Origin: Hymenobacter nivis | Lineage (GTDB): Bacteria > Bacteroidota > Bacteroidia > Cytophagales > Hymenobacteraceae | NCBI RefSeq assembly: GCF_003149515.1 | Contig: NZ_CP029145.1 | Location: 1,798,001 to 1,862,000 of the forward strand | DNA length: 64,000 nucleotides | Direction of reading: 5' to 3' | In this document: positions 56,601-64,000 of the stretch, piece after piece | Position numbering within the stretch: position 1 is the stretch's first letter | How the letters are laid out: the number at the start of each line of letters is the position of its first letter | Made by a program: the position numbers and the translations under genes | The notes under the pieces: model-generated | Database searches by the model: none | What the model saw: only the letters and a program-made list of their open reading frames with translations | Told to the model about the DNA's origin: nothing

Positions 56601-57129
56601 GGGCGGCTACAGCCAGGGCAGCGTGGCCCTGCGCTGGAACCCCTACGTGGGCTTTGCCGTGGGCGGCTACCGCGTGTACCGCCGCCTCGATGGGGCCCCC
56701 GCCGCGCTGCTGGCCACCGTGCCGGCCACCACGCTCGCCTACACCCTCTCCAATGGGGCCCTGGACACGAGCAGCGACGGCGCAGGGTTCGCCCAGAACT
56801 TCCGCGTGGTGGCCTTTAGCACTGACACCACGCCCCTGCTCTCGAACTCGAACGAGGCCCTGGTGAGCTTCGCTAACCCGCTGGCGTTCTACAACATCAT
56901 CACCCCTAACGGCGACAACCGCAACGACCGCCTCGTCATCGACAACGTGGCCCTGTACCCCGGCAACTCGCTCACCATCTTCAACCGCTGGGGCCGCGAG
57001 GTGTACGCCACCACTAACTACCAGAACACCTGGGGCGACGCCCCCGACGTGGCCCCCGGCAAGTACTACTACCTCTTCAAACTACCCGACGGCAGCAGCA
57101 CCAAGGGCTGGGTGGAAGTGGTGAAATAA
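53683..57129 (+). CDS. Large secreted Ig/PKD-like repeat protein with T9SS type B (CHU_C) domain
   Basis: 1148 residues from ATG 53683; the open frame upstream is MITE sequence. Signal peptide ends ARATHLLGGEMSYRYLD, a common start of gliding-type surface proteins. The middle has repeated Ig-like units (ITGAANPSGCAGTAQVTV, TYTITATLATGCAATGTVAV, VKFRVTGTSPQGCAGRDSV). The C-terminal 85 residues (IITPNGDNRNDRLVIDN, LTIFNRWGREVYATTNYQN) are the gliding-associated CTD that routes proteins through the type IX system. Confidence 0.88.
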   Translation: MLTTLLRQFCSLGALLVLLVLGLAGPARATHLLGGEMSYRYLDANGPAAAPFRYELTVTIYNNSLPGAVAPNNEAVVGIYNRTTGAQIVLTTTNYPRIVTQGVPGLMSIASTSLSRVLLPPTATGCTVTGPQQPFRLQKFVGVVNLPVSFDGYYAVFTRGNRNVDVTNLNAGSNNQPLTLYTSMAPALLPNHSPVFSDTAVAIVCQNDTTISLNNAVDADGDRLVYSFGTPYGRFVSSRQNFPTVFPPLPLAVAYYAGYSLANPFGTGAGNFALLNASTGVARYGAANQGKYVVAVDVAEYRTINGREVLIGTTRRDLQLVVAQCPSTLAPALAPAVALPRAYTIEEGQALSIPVTATQPAGNPLVLTANSALLDGAGGFNATFNGSAGTVAPGSLTGTATATGRGTVAGTFVYNSACGEARATPYDIALTVRDVACGGKTAADVLRITVTRAAGPTTIAGDATACAQTAHAYTANGATATYRWRATGGVLVGSATGPTVQVLWGSAGTGTLVARGISAYGCLTDSVSLPVTILAAPVLAVAGPLSICQGASTTLSVSGSSTYTLTGGGTTQAGPGPFVVAPTQTTAYTITGAANPSGCAGTAQVTVTVLPLPTVVPGAAVAICSGGTAQLGAPAVAGVTYRWSPATGLSDPAIANPTVTLANATAGALTVTYTITATLATGCAATGTVAVTVSPVPVVRAGMATSVCAGQTVTLGAPAQAGFTYAWTPAAGLSSPTAAQPVYTAANTTGGPIVVKFRVTGTSPQGCAGRDSVLITVNPLPPQRTITGPAFICDPSQAFMGTYAVAGASATATYQWAVVGGTITGGQGTGLVTVLFTSGAPSRSLSVVETSAFGCTGSAVSSLNILLDQPTISLSTASVDAASNARIILTFSVPNGTNTPNQVQVLRRVAGTGAFAVVGTAAPTATTYTDANAVDAGANSYEYQLSIANGCGTVLTTAGAQTVRLQATATTGAGGYSQGSVALRWNPYVGFAVGGYRVYRRLDGAPAALLATVPATTLAYTLSNGALDTSSDGAGFAQNFRVVAFSTDTTPLLSNSNEALVSFANPLAFYNIITPNGDNRNDRLVIDNVALYPGNSLTIFNRWGREVYATTNYQNTWGDAPDVAPGKYYYLFKLPDGSSTKGWVEVVK

Positions 57130-57136
57130 TTTGTCT

Positions 57137-57306
57137 CGAACCGCAGATTAAGTAGATTTAACGGATAAGAACGGATTATGAGAGACGCTAACCGGCTCCC
57201 CTGGGGCCCCCAAGTTGGCCTCAAAGAATCCGTTCTTATCCGTTAAATCCACTTAATCTGCGGTTCAGACATTCCCTAAATCCACTTAATCTGCGGTTCA
57301 GACATT
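57137..57306. repeat. Inverted repeat with tandem end
   Basis: AACCGCAGATTAAGTAGATT (57139 on) and its complement ending 57266, then a second, tandem copy of AATCCACTTAATCTGCGGTT with CAGACATTCC. It lies between the T9SS protein gene and rlmD. Confidence 0.8.
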
Positions 57307-57314
57307 CCGGGGGC

Positions 57315-57322
57315 TATTTTTG
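57315..57322 (+). promoter_or_regulatory. Promoter -7 element of rlmD
   Basis: TATTTTTG, 10 nt before the ATG, implying a very short leader. Confidence 0.5.
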
Positions 57323-57332
57323 CAGTCCCATT

Positions 57333-58745
57333 ATGAGCAAATTCAAAAATATCCCCGCCGAGCTGCTGCGTAACGTCAAAATCCAGGACATGGTGGCCGA
57401 GGGCAAGTGCCTGGTGCGCCTGGAGAACCTGGTGATTTTCGTGAGCCAGGTGGCCCCCGGCGACGTGGTGGACCTGCGCGTGACGAAGGCCAAAAAGAAC
57501 TTCCTGGAGGCCGTGCCCACGCACTTCCACCAGTATTCGGAGCTGCGCGTGGAGCCCTTTTGCCAGCACTTCGGCACCTGCGGCGGCTGCAAGTGGCAGC
57601 ACCTGAGCTACGACGCCCAGCTGCGCTACAAGCAGCAGCAGGTAGAGGACCAGCTCACCCGCATCGGCAAGGTTGAGCTGCCCAAAATTGCCCCGATTTT
57701 GCCCTCGCCGGCCCAAACCTACTACCGTAACAAGCTCGAATTCACGTTCAGCGACAACGGCTGGCTGACCACTGAGCAAATCAACGACGACTCGCGCACC
57801 TACAACCGCGAGGTGGTGGGCTTCCACACCCCGGCGCGGTTCGACAAGATCATCGACGTGGAGCACTGCTGGTTGCAGCCCGAGCCGAGCAACGAAATCC
57901 GCCTTTTCATCCGCGACTACGCCCACCAGCACGGCCTGGCCTTCAACAACCTGGTGCGCCAAACCGGCCTGCTGCGCAACCTCATCGTGCGCACGGCCCA
58001 GAGCACGGGCGAGACGATGGTGATTTTGCAGTGCTACCGCGCCGACGACGCCATCGAGCCGCTGCTGGACGCGGTGCTGGCCAAGTTCCCCGAAATCACG
58101 TCGCTCAACTACGTGCTGAACGACAAGGGCAACGAAACCTTCCACGATCTGGAGGTGGTGTGCTACCGCGGCAAACCCTACATCGAGGAGGATATGGAAG
58201 GCCTGCGCTTCCGCATCGGCCCCAAGTCGTTCTACCAAACCAACTCCGCCGGGGCCCACCAGCTGTACCAAGTGGCCCGCGACTTCGCCGATTTGCAGGG
58301 CACCGAGCTGGTGTACGACCTCTACACCGGGGCCGGCACCATCGCCAGCTTCGTGGCTAAAAAGGCCCGCAAGGTCATCGGCGTGGAGTACGTGGAGCAG
58401 GCCGTGGCCGACGCCCACGTGAACGCCGAAATCAACGGCATCACCAACACCGAGTTCTACGCCGGCGACATGAAGGACATCCTCACCGCCGCCTTCACCG
58501 AAACCCACGGCCGCCCCGACCTCATCATCACCGACCCGCCCCGCGCCGGCATGCACCCCGACGTGGTGCAGCGCCTGCTGGAGCTGCGCACCCCGCGCAT
58601 CGTCTACATCAGCTGCAACCCCGCCACCCAGGCCCGCGACCTGGAACTATTAGACCCCGCCTACCGCGTAACCCGCGTGCAGCCCGTGGATATGTTCCCC
58701 CACACCCACCACGTGGAAAACGTGGTGCTGCTGGAGTTGCGGTAG
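57333..58745 (+). CDS. rlmD: 23S rRNA (uracil-C5)-methyltransferase RlmD-like
   Basis: 470 residues. TRAM RNA-binding domain at the start (ENLVIFVSQVAPGDVVDLRV). The four iron-sulfur cysteines are at CQHFGTCGGCKWQHL (about residues 79-91) plus a later cysteine. The methyltransferase has VYDLYTGAGTIASF, VEYVEQAVADA, IITDPPRAGMHP and VYISCNPATQARDL with the catalytic cysteine. The family (RumA/RlmD) makes m5U in 23S rRNA; some members act on tRNA (TrmA-like). Confidence 0.9.
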   Translation: MSKFKNIPAELLRNVKIQDMVAEGKCLVRLENLVIFVSQVAPGDVVDLRVTKAKKNFLEAVPTHFHQYSELRVEPFCQHFGTCGGCKWQHLSYDAQLRYKQQQVEDQLTRIGKVELPKIAPILPSPAQTYYRNKLEFTFSDNGWLTTEQINDDSRTYNREVVGFHTPARFDKIIDVEHCWLQPEPSNEIRLFIRDYAHQHGLAFNNLVRQTGLLRNLIVRTAQSTGETMVILQCYRADDAIEPLLDAVLAKFPEITSLNYVLNDKGNETFHDLEVVCYRGKPYIEEDMEGLRFRIGPKSFYQTNSAGAHQLYQVARDFADLQGTELVYDLYTGAGTIASFVAKKARKVIGVEYVEQAVADAHVNAEINGITNTEFYAGDMKDILTAAFTETHGRPDLIITDPPRAGMHPDVVQRLLELRTPRIVYISCNPATQARDLELLDPAYRVTRVQPVDMFPHTHHVENVVLLELR

Positions 58746-58753
58746 TTGGTGTT

Positions 58754-58951
58754 GTGAAAAGTCCTTTAATTACCTGGCTCGTACCACTATTCCTAGGCTG
58801 GTTAGGTGCAACAATTACTTATCTAGTAAACTATTCTATCTTTTTCGATTTAGAAGAAGATTATTTTTACGTAGTCGCGTTTATTATTGGTTCATTTTTA
58901 CTTTCGTTAGTTCTTAATTTGTTCTTCGTTTTTCAATTCCGCAAAAATTAG
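58754..58951 (+). CDS. Small AT-rich membrane protein
   Basis: 65 residues with GTG start at 58754, just 9 nt after rlmD. Two TMs (WLVPLFLGWLGATITYLV, YVVAFIIGSFLLSLVLNLFF). GC is far below that of the neighbours. No family is recognised. Confidence 0.55.
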   Translation: MKSPLITWLVPLFLGWLGATITYLVNYSIFFDLEEDYFYVVAFIIGSFLLSLVLNLFFVFQFRKN

Positions 58952-58956
58952 CACTA

Positions 58957-59163
58957 TTGCGCTTAAAGACGCACAAAATAGCATTCGCATTAATTCTTTC
59001 GGTTTATGGCTTTGTTATTTCCATGCCATTTGTTTATTGGTTTTCAGGCATTGACTTCGCGTATCCAAAACACAGGCTTATTTTCCTTAATGCGGTAGCA
59101 AATGGCTTCATTTATGGATTAGCATACCATTATTATTACAAGCCGAAAACCCAATTGATTTGA
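58957..59163 (+). CDS. Small AT-rich membrane protein
   Basis: 68 residues, TTG start (uncertain) 5 nt after the previous gene. TMs at IAFALILSVYGFVISMPFVYW and FLNAVANGFIYGLAYHYY. Probably co-transcribed with the gene before it; function unknown. Confidence 0.45.
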   Translation: MRLKTHKIAFALILSVYGFVISMPFVYWFSGIDFAYPKHRLIFLNAVANGFIYGLAYHYYYKPKTQLI

Positions 59164-59169
59164 TAATTA

Positions 59170-59544
59170 ATGGATTACTTCAACGACCCTGAACTGAACG
59201 GCAAATACCTCGGCACCATCACCAAGGATTTTGCGACTGTATCCGATACGCTGAAGGAGGCGTCGTACCAGATTCGCACGCGCGACATCAGCAAGTATCC
59301 CATCTTCGTGTTTGCCAAGCAGGAGGTGCCGCTGGGCAGCCTGCTGGTGAATGCCGACGAGCTGAATTTGCAGTGGCACGTGTATGCCAGCTACGTCGAA
59401 CTATTTATCCAGCAAGGTATTATCGGCGCCGAGGGCATCGACAGCTTCGAGGAGAATTATAAAAACTCCGACGAGTTTTGCTGCCTATTTGTGCTGGATG
59501 AGGAGTTCACGAAATTCGTATTCGTGCCTTATCCAGAGGATTAA
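59170..59544 (+). CDS. Hypothetical cytosolic protein
   Basis: 124 residues (MDYFNDPELNGKYLGTITKDF...). Alpha/beta, acidic, no signal or TM. The pattern SKYPIFVFAKQEVPLGSLL and a cysteine pair in DEFCCLFVLDEEF fit a conserved Bacteroidota family that I cannot name with certainty. It is the last of the AT-rich genes; a MITE follows. Confidence 0.75.
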   Translation: MDYFNDPELNGKYLGTITKDFATVSDTLKEASYQIRTRDISKYPIFVFAKQEVPLGSLLVNADELNLQWHVYASYVELFIQQGIIGAEGIDSFEENYKNSDEFCCLFVLDEEFTKFVFVPYPED

Positions 59545-59552
59545 CAATAAAT

Positions 59553-59650
59553 AGCCCGTCATGCTGAGCGCAGCCGAAGCATCTCTCCCGCGTAAGTAAT
59601 TAATTACTGCTGCTATAGAGATGCTTCGGCTGCGCTCAGCATGACGGGCT
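59553..59650. repeat. MITE M1 copy
   Basis: Ends AGCCCGTCATGCTGAGCGC and GCGCTCAGCATGACGGGCT with GAAGCATCTCTCCC / TAGAGATGCTTCGGC inside. A well-preserved copy. Confidence 0.9.
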
Positions 59651-59674
59651 AATTGTCTTACGTTGGTTCCTCCC

Positions 59675-60703
59675 TTAAAACGCTTTCCAGCCTTGGGCTT
59701 GCAAGGGCACGGCCTGGCCGGCTTTGGTGACGAGACTCACGGCGTCTTCCTTGTCGGTGAGGTGGCCGATGATGGTGATGTCGGGGTGGTTTTTGATTTT
59801 CTCGTAGGCTGTGACGGGCAGCGTGAAGAGCAGCTCGTAATCCTCACCGCCGTTGAGGGCGCAGGTGAGCGGGTCGAGGTTGAACTCGGCGGCGGCTTCG
59901 AGCGTGGGGTTGGCCACCGGAATGTTGTCGGTGAACACCCGGGCCCCCGTGCCGCTGGCGGCGCACAGGTGCATCACCTCCGAGGCCAGGCCGTCGGATA
60001 CGTCGATCATACTGGTGGGCGTCAGGCCCAGCTCGCGCAGCTCGTGCACCACGTCGAGGCGGGCTTCGGGGCGGAGCTGGCGCTGCACCACGTACTCGTA
60101 GTTATCCAGCTCGGGCTGGGCCTCGGGGTCGGCCAGGAATACCTGCTTCTCGCGCTCCAGCACTTGCAGGCCCATATAGGCCCCGCCGAGGTCGCCGCTC
60201 ACGCAGAGCAAATCGGTGGGCTTGCCGCCCGAGCGGCGTACCGCCTGGCCGGCGGGAGCCTCGCCGAGCACCGTGACGGCCAGCGTGAGCCCGGTGCGGG
60301 TGCTGGTGGTGTCGCCGCCCACCAAGTCCACATTATACGCCTCGCAAGCCAGGCGCACGCCTTCATACAGCTCCTCGATGGCTTCCACCGAGAAGCGCGA
60401 CGGCACGGCCAAGCCCAGCACGAGCTGGGTGGGCAGGGCATTCATAGCAGCAATGTCGGACACGTTCACGGCCACGGCCTTGTAGCCCAGGTGCTTGAGG
60501 GGGCAAAACGACAGGTCGAAGTGCACGCCTTCCACCAGCAGGTCGGTGGTCATCACCACTTCCTGCCCGGCGGTGGGGGCCAGGATGGCGGCGTCGTCGC
60601 CGATGCCGAGCACGGTGCCGGGCTGACGCAGGGTAATTTTTTGCTGAAGGCGGCGGATGAGGCCAAATTCGCCGAGGGCGTGGAGCGGGGTGAGGTCGGA
60701 CAT
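59675..60703 (-). CDS. thiL: Thiamine-phosphate kinase
   Basis: 342 residues. ThiL makes thiamine diphosphate from thiamine phosphate with ATP. Motifs: GEFGLIRRLQQ, GIGDDAAIL (ATP/Mg), TTDLLVEGVHFDL, KAVAVNVSDIAAM, LVGGDTTST and MIDVSDGLASE, NGGEDYELLF. Length is as usual (~340). A minus-strand TACCTTTG promoter lies 41 nt upstream. Confidence 0.95.
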   Translation of the reverse strand: MSDLTPLHALGEFGLIRRLQQKITLRQPGTVLGIGDDAAILAPTAGQEVVMTTDLLVEGVHFDLSFCPLKHLGYKAVAVNVSDIAAMNALPTQLVLGLAVPSRFSVEAIEELYEGVRLACEAYNVDLVGGDTTSTRTGLTLAVTVLGEAPAGQAVRRSGGKPTDLLCVSGDLGGAYMGLQVLEREKQVFLADPEAQPELDNYEYVVQRQLRPEARLDVVHELRELGLTPTSMIDVSDGLASEVMHLCAASGTGARVFTDNIPVANPTLEAAAEFNLDPLTCALNGGEDYELLFTLPVTAYEKIKNHPDITIIGHLTDKEDAVSLVTKAGQAVPLQAQGWKAF

Positions 60704-60743
60704 GGGCGGAGCGCAGGGAAATGGGCCGGTGGCGGCCCGGCCC

Positions 60744-60751
60744 CAAAGGTA
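60744..60751 (-). promoter_or_regulatory. Promoter -7 element of thiL
   Basis: TACCTTTG on the minus strand, 41 nt before the start codon. Confidence 0.55.
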
Positions 60752-60824
60752 CGGCCGGGGCCCCGGGGGCCGTTTGGGAAGCTAGGCCAGGCGCGGCACT
60801 GTGCGCGGCCCCACACTACGCGGC

Positions 60825-60832
60825 TACCTTTG
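60825..60832 (+). promoter_or_regulatory. Promoter -7 element of the 60867 gene
   Basis: TACCTTTG, 35 nt before the start codon. Confidence 0.55.
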
Positions 60833-60866
60833 CCGTTGTCATTTCCTACTTTATTTACCCGCCGTT

Positions 60867-61487
60867 ATGCCGCGCCCGTTTCGCTCCGCTTTTTCCGTTA
60901 AATCCGTTTTGGGGGCCCTGCTGGTGGTGGTAGCCTGCGCCGCCTCATGCAAGCGCGGCGGCGGCACTGCCCGCACCGCCGCCGACCCAGCCTCGGCTAC
61001 GGCCGTGCAGTCGCAGCTGACGGTGCTGCGCGACTCGGCCGACGCCAAGTGGCAGGCAATGGTGGCCAGCGACGACCAGAAAATCGGCATCACGCGCCTG
61101 CTGCTGCGCGAGTTGCAGCAGCAGCCCGGCTCCAACCCCACGCAGCTGGGGGCCCTGGCCGCCACCAACGACCGCCTCAAAACCCGGCGCTACACCCAAA
61201 TCAACCTGCCCTCGGCCCAAATCGACGCCTACGACGCCGCCCAGGATTCGCTGCTGCACGCCCTCTACCCCGTGGCCGCGCCCACCGGCGGGGCCCCCAG
61301 CGAAAACGCCCGCAACTTCGTGGAAGGCCTCCAGCAGCTCGACGCCGGCGTGGCCAGTTTCCGCATTCAGTACGACCGCGCCGCCAAGCAGTACAACGCC
61401 TACCTGGCCCTGCACCAAGCCGACGTGGCCCATTTCGGCGGCAAGTACCCGGTGCCGCAGCCGCTGCAGCTGTTCACCATTCAATAG
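60867..61487 (+). CDS. Putative lipoprotein of unknown function
   Basis: 206 residues from ATG 60867. The signal ends near VVVACAASC, a lipobox-like cysteine. The mature part is helical (SQLTVLRDSADAKWQAMVASDDQKIGIT; FVEGLQQLDAGVASFRIQYDRAAKQYNAYL), a coiled-coil style resembling LemA proteins, but I would not name it so. A TACCTTTG promoter is 35 nt upstream. Confidence 0.65.
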   Translation: MPRPFRSAFSVKSVLGALLVVVACAASCKRGGGTARTAADPASATAVQSQLTVLRDSADAKWQAMVASDDQKIGITRLLLRELQQQPGSNPTQLGALAATNDRLKTRRYTQINLPSAQIDAYDAAQDSLLHALYPVAAPTGGAPSENARNFVEGLQQLDAGVASFRIQYDRAAKQYNAYLALHQADVAHFGGKYPVPQPLQLFTIQ

Positions 61488-61639
61488 GGCCCCAGCGAAG
61501 AAAGTCAGGAGGACTGCACATTGCGCTGAAAGCCTTAACTTTCAAGCGAATACCGTGCGGCGGCGCTAGTATCCCGTGGTTAATTCCCTCCCCCTTTTCC
61601 GCTCTTCATATCCCCAATTTTACGCCTGCTTTCCGTCGC

Positions 61640-61750
61640 TTGCTACCCTTGGTGCTCCTGGGCGGCCTTGTGCTCACCTCTTGCTGGAGCAAGGATGGCG
61701 CCCCCCGGCCCCACGGCCAGTGCGGCAAAACCCAGCCCTCCACGGCCTGA
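61640..61750 (+). CDS. Candidate micro-lipoprotein
   Basis: 36 residues from TTG 61640: LPLVLLGGLVLTSC, a near-ideal lipobox, then a short polar tail SKDGAPRPHGQCGKTQ. The start is uncertain (an in-frame extension is open). It lies between two genes. Confidence 0.35.
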   Translation: MLPLVLLGGLVLTSCWSKDGAPRPHGQCGKTQPSTA

Positions 61751-61800
61751 ACTGGTACCGCTGGCGGCAACAACTAGCCGCGCCCAACAGTTGGGCAGGG

Positions 61801-62262
61801 ATGAAACGAATTATTGATGCGGTGTACCCGTACTTCGAGCGCACCATCTTTGGCACGCTCATTTTCATCATGATGGGCGTCATCCTGCTGGCCACCGCCA
61901 AGTATGCCTACGACATCTACCTGAGCATCCGCAGCTATTTCCACCCCGATGCCTCTATCGATTACCTCCAGCGCGTCATGCACGAGGTCTTCGGCGGGTT
62001 CCTTATCATCGTACTGGGCGTAGAATTGATCGGGTCGATTCGGACCTATTTTCAGGACCACGTTATCAAAACCGACGTGGTATTCCAAGTGGCCATTATC
62101 GCCGTGTCGCGGCACGTCATCCAGATGGATTTCGACAAGGCAAACCCCCTCACGCTGCTGGGGCTAGGGTTTCTGGCCATCGCCCTCACTGCAGGCTATT
62201 CCATATACCGACGCATCGAGCTGAAGCAACCAAGTGACAATACTTCGGCTGGCAACAACTAA
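61801..62262 (+). CDS. PsiE-like phosphate-starvation-inducible membrane protein
   Basis: 153 residues from ATG 61801. Four TM segments: FGTLIFIMMGVILLATAKYA, VFGGFLIIVLGVELIGSI, VVFQVAIIAVSRHVIQMD and LGLGFLAIALTAGYSIY. VIKTDVVFQVAIIAVSRHVI is like the PsiE/PhoH-less YgfX-type signature of phosphate-starvation proteins. Function in this organism is unknown. Confidence 0.75.
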   Translation: MKRIIDAVYPYFERTIFGTLIFIMMGVILLATAKYAYDIYLSIRSYFHPDASIDYLQRVMHEVFGGFLIIVLGVELIGSIRTYFQDHVIKTDVVFQVAIIAVSRHVIQMDFDKANPLTLLGLGFLAIALTAGYSIYRRIELKQPSDNTSAGNN

Positions 62263-62418
62263 AACGCTTCCAGGCTACGGGCATCGCATCGGTACACCGG
62301 GCGGCGTAAAGGTGGAGTTCATCCAGTCATCAGGTTGGTTGGCAGATTGTGCGAGACTGCGCGCGGTTCGTTAGCGCTGCAAGCCCACAAAAATCTCAGT
62401 TAGCACTACACTTTCATT

Positions 62419-62480
62419 GGTAGTTTCAACCAAAAAAGCCGCCCGGATTGCTCCAGGCGGCTTTTTTGGTTGAAACTACC
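62419..62480. terminator. Large bidirectional terminator
   Basis: GGTAGTTTCAACCAAAAAAG and complement; a 28-bp arm with GCCGCC stem and A/T runs on both sides, between the convergent psiE-like gene and the peptidase gene. Confidence 0.85.
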
Positions 62481-62485
62481 GTCGT

Positions 62486-64000
62486 TTACAGCGCCGCCAG
62501 TTCCTCGCGCACGAAGTCGGCCAAGGTGCGCAGGTAGTCGGTGCTGAAGTCGAAGCGGATGCCGGCGGCGGCGTAAATCTGGCCGATGGGCGCGGTGTAG
62601 CCCAAGGCCAGGGCCCGCTTGTAGGCGGCCAAGCCCTCAGCAGGGTTTTGGCGGTAGTGGCGCCACACAGCAATGGCCCCGAGCTGGGCCATGGCATACT
62701 CGATGTAGTAGAACGGCACTTCGTAGAGGTGCAGCTGCTTCTGCCACAGGAAGGGCTTAATGCCTTCGAGCCCGCGCCAGTCCACGGTGCGCTGGTTGAA
62801 CTCGTCGAAGATTTCCATCCAGCGCTGGTGGCGCTCGGTTTCGGTGTGCGCCGGGTGCTCATATACCCAGTGCTGAAACTTGTCGATGGTGGCCACCCAG
62901 GGGAAGGTTTCGAGCACGCTCTCCAGGTGCGTTTTTTTGGCCCGGCGCAGGTCGGCGGGGTTCTCAAAAAATACGTCCCAGTGGTCCATGCTAATCAGCT
63001 CCATGCTCATCGAAGCCAGCTCGGCTACTTCCGACGGCGGGTGCTTGTCGGCGCCCAGCGCCAGGTGGCGCGTGAGGAAGCTGTGCACGGCGTGGCCGCC
63101 CTCGTGCAGCATCGTAACCACGTCGCGCAGGCTGTTGGTGGCGTTCATGAAAATGAACGGCACGCCGGTTTCATCGAGAGGGTAGTTATAGCCACCGGGG
63201 GCCTTGCCCTTACGGCTTTCCAGGTCGAGCTGGCCCATCTGGCGCATCGTGCGCAGGCAGTCGCCGAGGTACGGGTCGAGGGCCTGGAACACGGCAATGG
63301 TCTTCTCCAGCAGCTCAGCACCGGTGGCGAAGGGGCGCAGTGGCGGCTGGCCGCTGGGGTCCACATCGAGGTCCCAGGGGCGCAGGGCGGGCTGGTTCAG
63401 GTCCTGGCGGCGCTCCAGATCGAGGTCGTCAATCAGCGGCACCACCGTTTCGCGGATGGCGCGGTGGAAGTTGAAGCAGTCCTGCGCCGTGTAGTCGAAC
63501 CGGCCCAGCGCGGCAAACATGTAGTCGCGGAAGTTCTCAAAACCCGCGTTCAGAGCCACCTGGTGGCGCAGGGTCACCAGCTCCGTAAACAGCGCGTCGA
63601 GGCCCTTGGCGTCATGCAGGCGGCGCTGCTGCACGGCGCGCCAGGCGGTTTCGCGCACGGCGCGGTCGGGGCTCTTGAGGCGGTCGGCGGCCTGGGGCAG
63701 GGTCAATTCTTCGCCGTCGAGCGTCACGGTCATGGCCCCGGCGGTGGCAGCGTATTGCTGCTGCTTGGTACTGATTTCGGTTTTCAGCGGGATATTCTCC
63801 GCCCGGTAGATTTCCGAGGCGCGCCGCACCGAGCGCAGAAATACGCCGTAGCGCGCCTGGTCGAGCCCGCCGAGGTAAGGCGAGGCCAGCATTTTCTCAT
63901 TCAGGGCGTGGTCATAAGGAGCCACGCGGGGCTCAATCTCGTTCACGAAGTACTGGAACGCTTCGGAGTGGCCGGCGTCCTGGGTGGCACAGGTCATGCG
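62486..64000 (-). CDS. pepF: M3 family oligoendopeptidase (5' end outside window)
   Basis: At least 504 residues visible; the start codon is beyond position 64000. M3 metallopeptidases cut short peptides in the cytoplasm. The zinc motif HEGGH (VVTMLHEGGHAVHSF) with the downstream Glu in ELASMSMELISM is clear, as are FMNATNSLRDV and the long C-terminal helical part (FYYIEYAMAQLGAIAVWRHY). Length and order fit PepF/oligoendopeptidase F-like enzymes (~560-600). Confidence 0.9.
   Translation of the reverse strand, partial: RMTCATQDAGHSEAFQYFVNEIEPRVAPYDHALNEKMLASPYLGGLDQARYGVFLRSVRRASEIYRAENIPLKTEISTKQQQYAATAGAMTVTLDGEELTLPQAADRLKSPDRAVRETAWRAVQQRRLHDAKGLDALFTELVTLRHQVALNAGFENFRDYMFAALGRFDYTAQDCFNFHRAIRETVVPLIDDLDLERRQDLNQPALRPWDLDVDPSGQPPLRPFATGAELLEKTIAVFQALDPYLGDCLRTMRQMGQLDLESRKGKAPGGYNYPLDETGVPFIFMNATNSLRDVVTMLHEGGHAVHSFLTRHLALGADKHPPSEVAELASMSMELISMDHWDVFFENPADLRRAKKTHLESVLETFPWVATIDKFQHWVYEHPAHTETERHQRWMEIFDEFNQRTVDWRGLEGIKPFLWQKQLHLYEVPFYYIEYAMAQLGAIAVWRHYRQNPAEGLAAYKRALALGYTAPIGQIYAAAGIRFDFSTDYLRTLADFVREELAAL

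Overview
The window is chromosomal DNA of a GC-rich Bacteroidota, most like Hymenobacter (Hymenobacteraceae, Cytophagales). The evidence is SusC/SusD proteins, type IX secretion C-terminal domains, TAnnTTTG-type promoters, an iron-permease relic and Dps of Bacteroidota type, and frequent GGGGCCCC strings. No rRNA, CRISPR array, prophage or origin is seen. The genus is inferred from overall style, not from a marker gene.

Layout. 1-4.1 kb: an NFACT/RqcH-like gene, tRNA-Leu, a decayed iron-permease gene, dps and a MOSC protein. 4.1-8.2 kb (all minus strand): a broken Ro60 homologue (rsr), about five tandem non-coding RNAs that fit bacterial Y RNAs, then the RNA ligase rtcB. At least two of the RNAs carry a tRNA-like module with T arm before D arm and a closed acceptor helix. 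This Ro/Y-RNA/RtcB module is the most interesting part of the window. 8.2-12.4 kb: intergenic palindromes and a possible micro-ORF, an HDAC-family deacetylase, a J-domain protein and a PD-(D/E)XK nuclease. 12.5-17.4 kb: an EamA transporter, an SDR, a GH63-like glucosidase and a cyclase-family hydrolase. 17.5-20.2 kb: a four-gene operon led by an OhrR-like redox sensor (MDR reductase, ABM monooxygenase, DJ-1 protein). 20.4-22.7 kb: an outer-membrane barrel gene between two duplicated barrel-gene relics.

23-46.4 kb is a polysaccharide-utilisation region: LacI regulator, five GH43 enzymes plus one broken GH43 gene, GH127, a GH5-like enzyme, two GH26 enzymes, galT-galK and a SusC/SusD pair. The palindrome GCAAACGTTTGC, or its core, recurs before GH127/GH43, before galK and before susC, which suggests one LacI-type regulon. 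Together the proteins would import and degrade arabinose-, xylose-, mannose- and galactose-containing hemicellulose and feed galactose into the Leloir pathway. An IS630-type element (46364-47570) interrupts the broken GH43 gene.

48-64 kb: small membrane proteins, tRNA-Lys, a TPR/SH3-like membrane protein, an SDR, two large secreted adhesin-like proteins with type A and type B T9SS signals, rlmD, an AT-rich stretch of small genes, thiL, a PsiE-like protein and an M3 oligoendopeptidase cut by the window edge. At least eight copies of a MITE-like inverted repeat (ends resembling GTCATGCTGAGCGCAG) and several smaller palindromic repeat families are scattered throughout.
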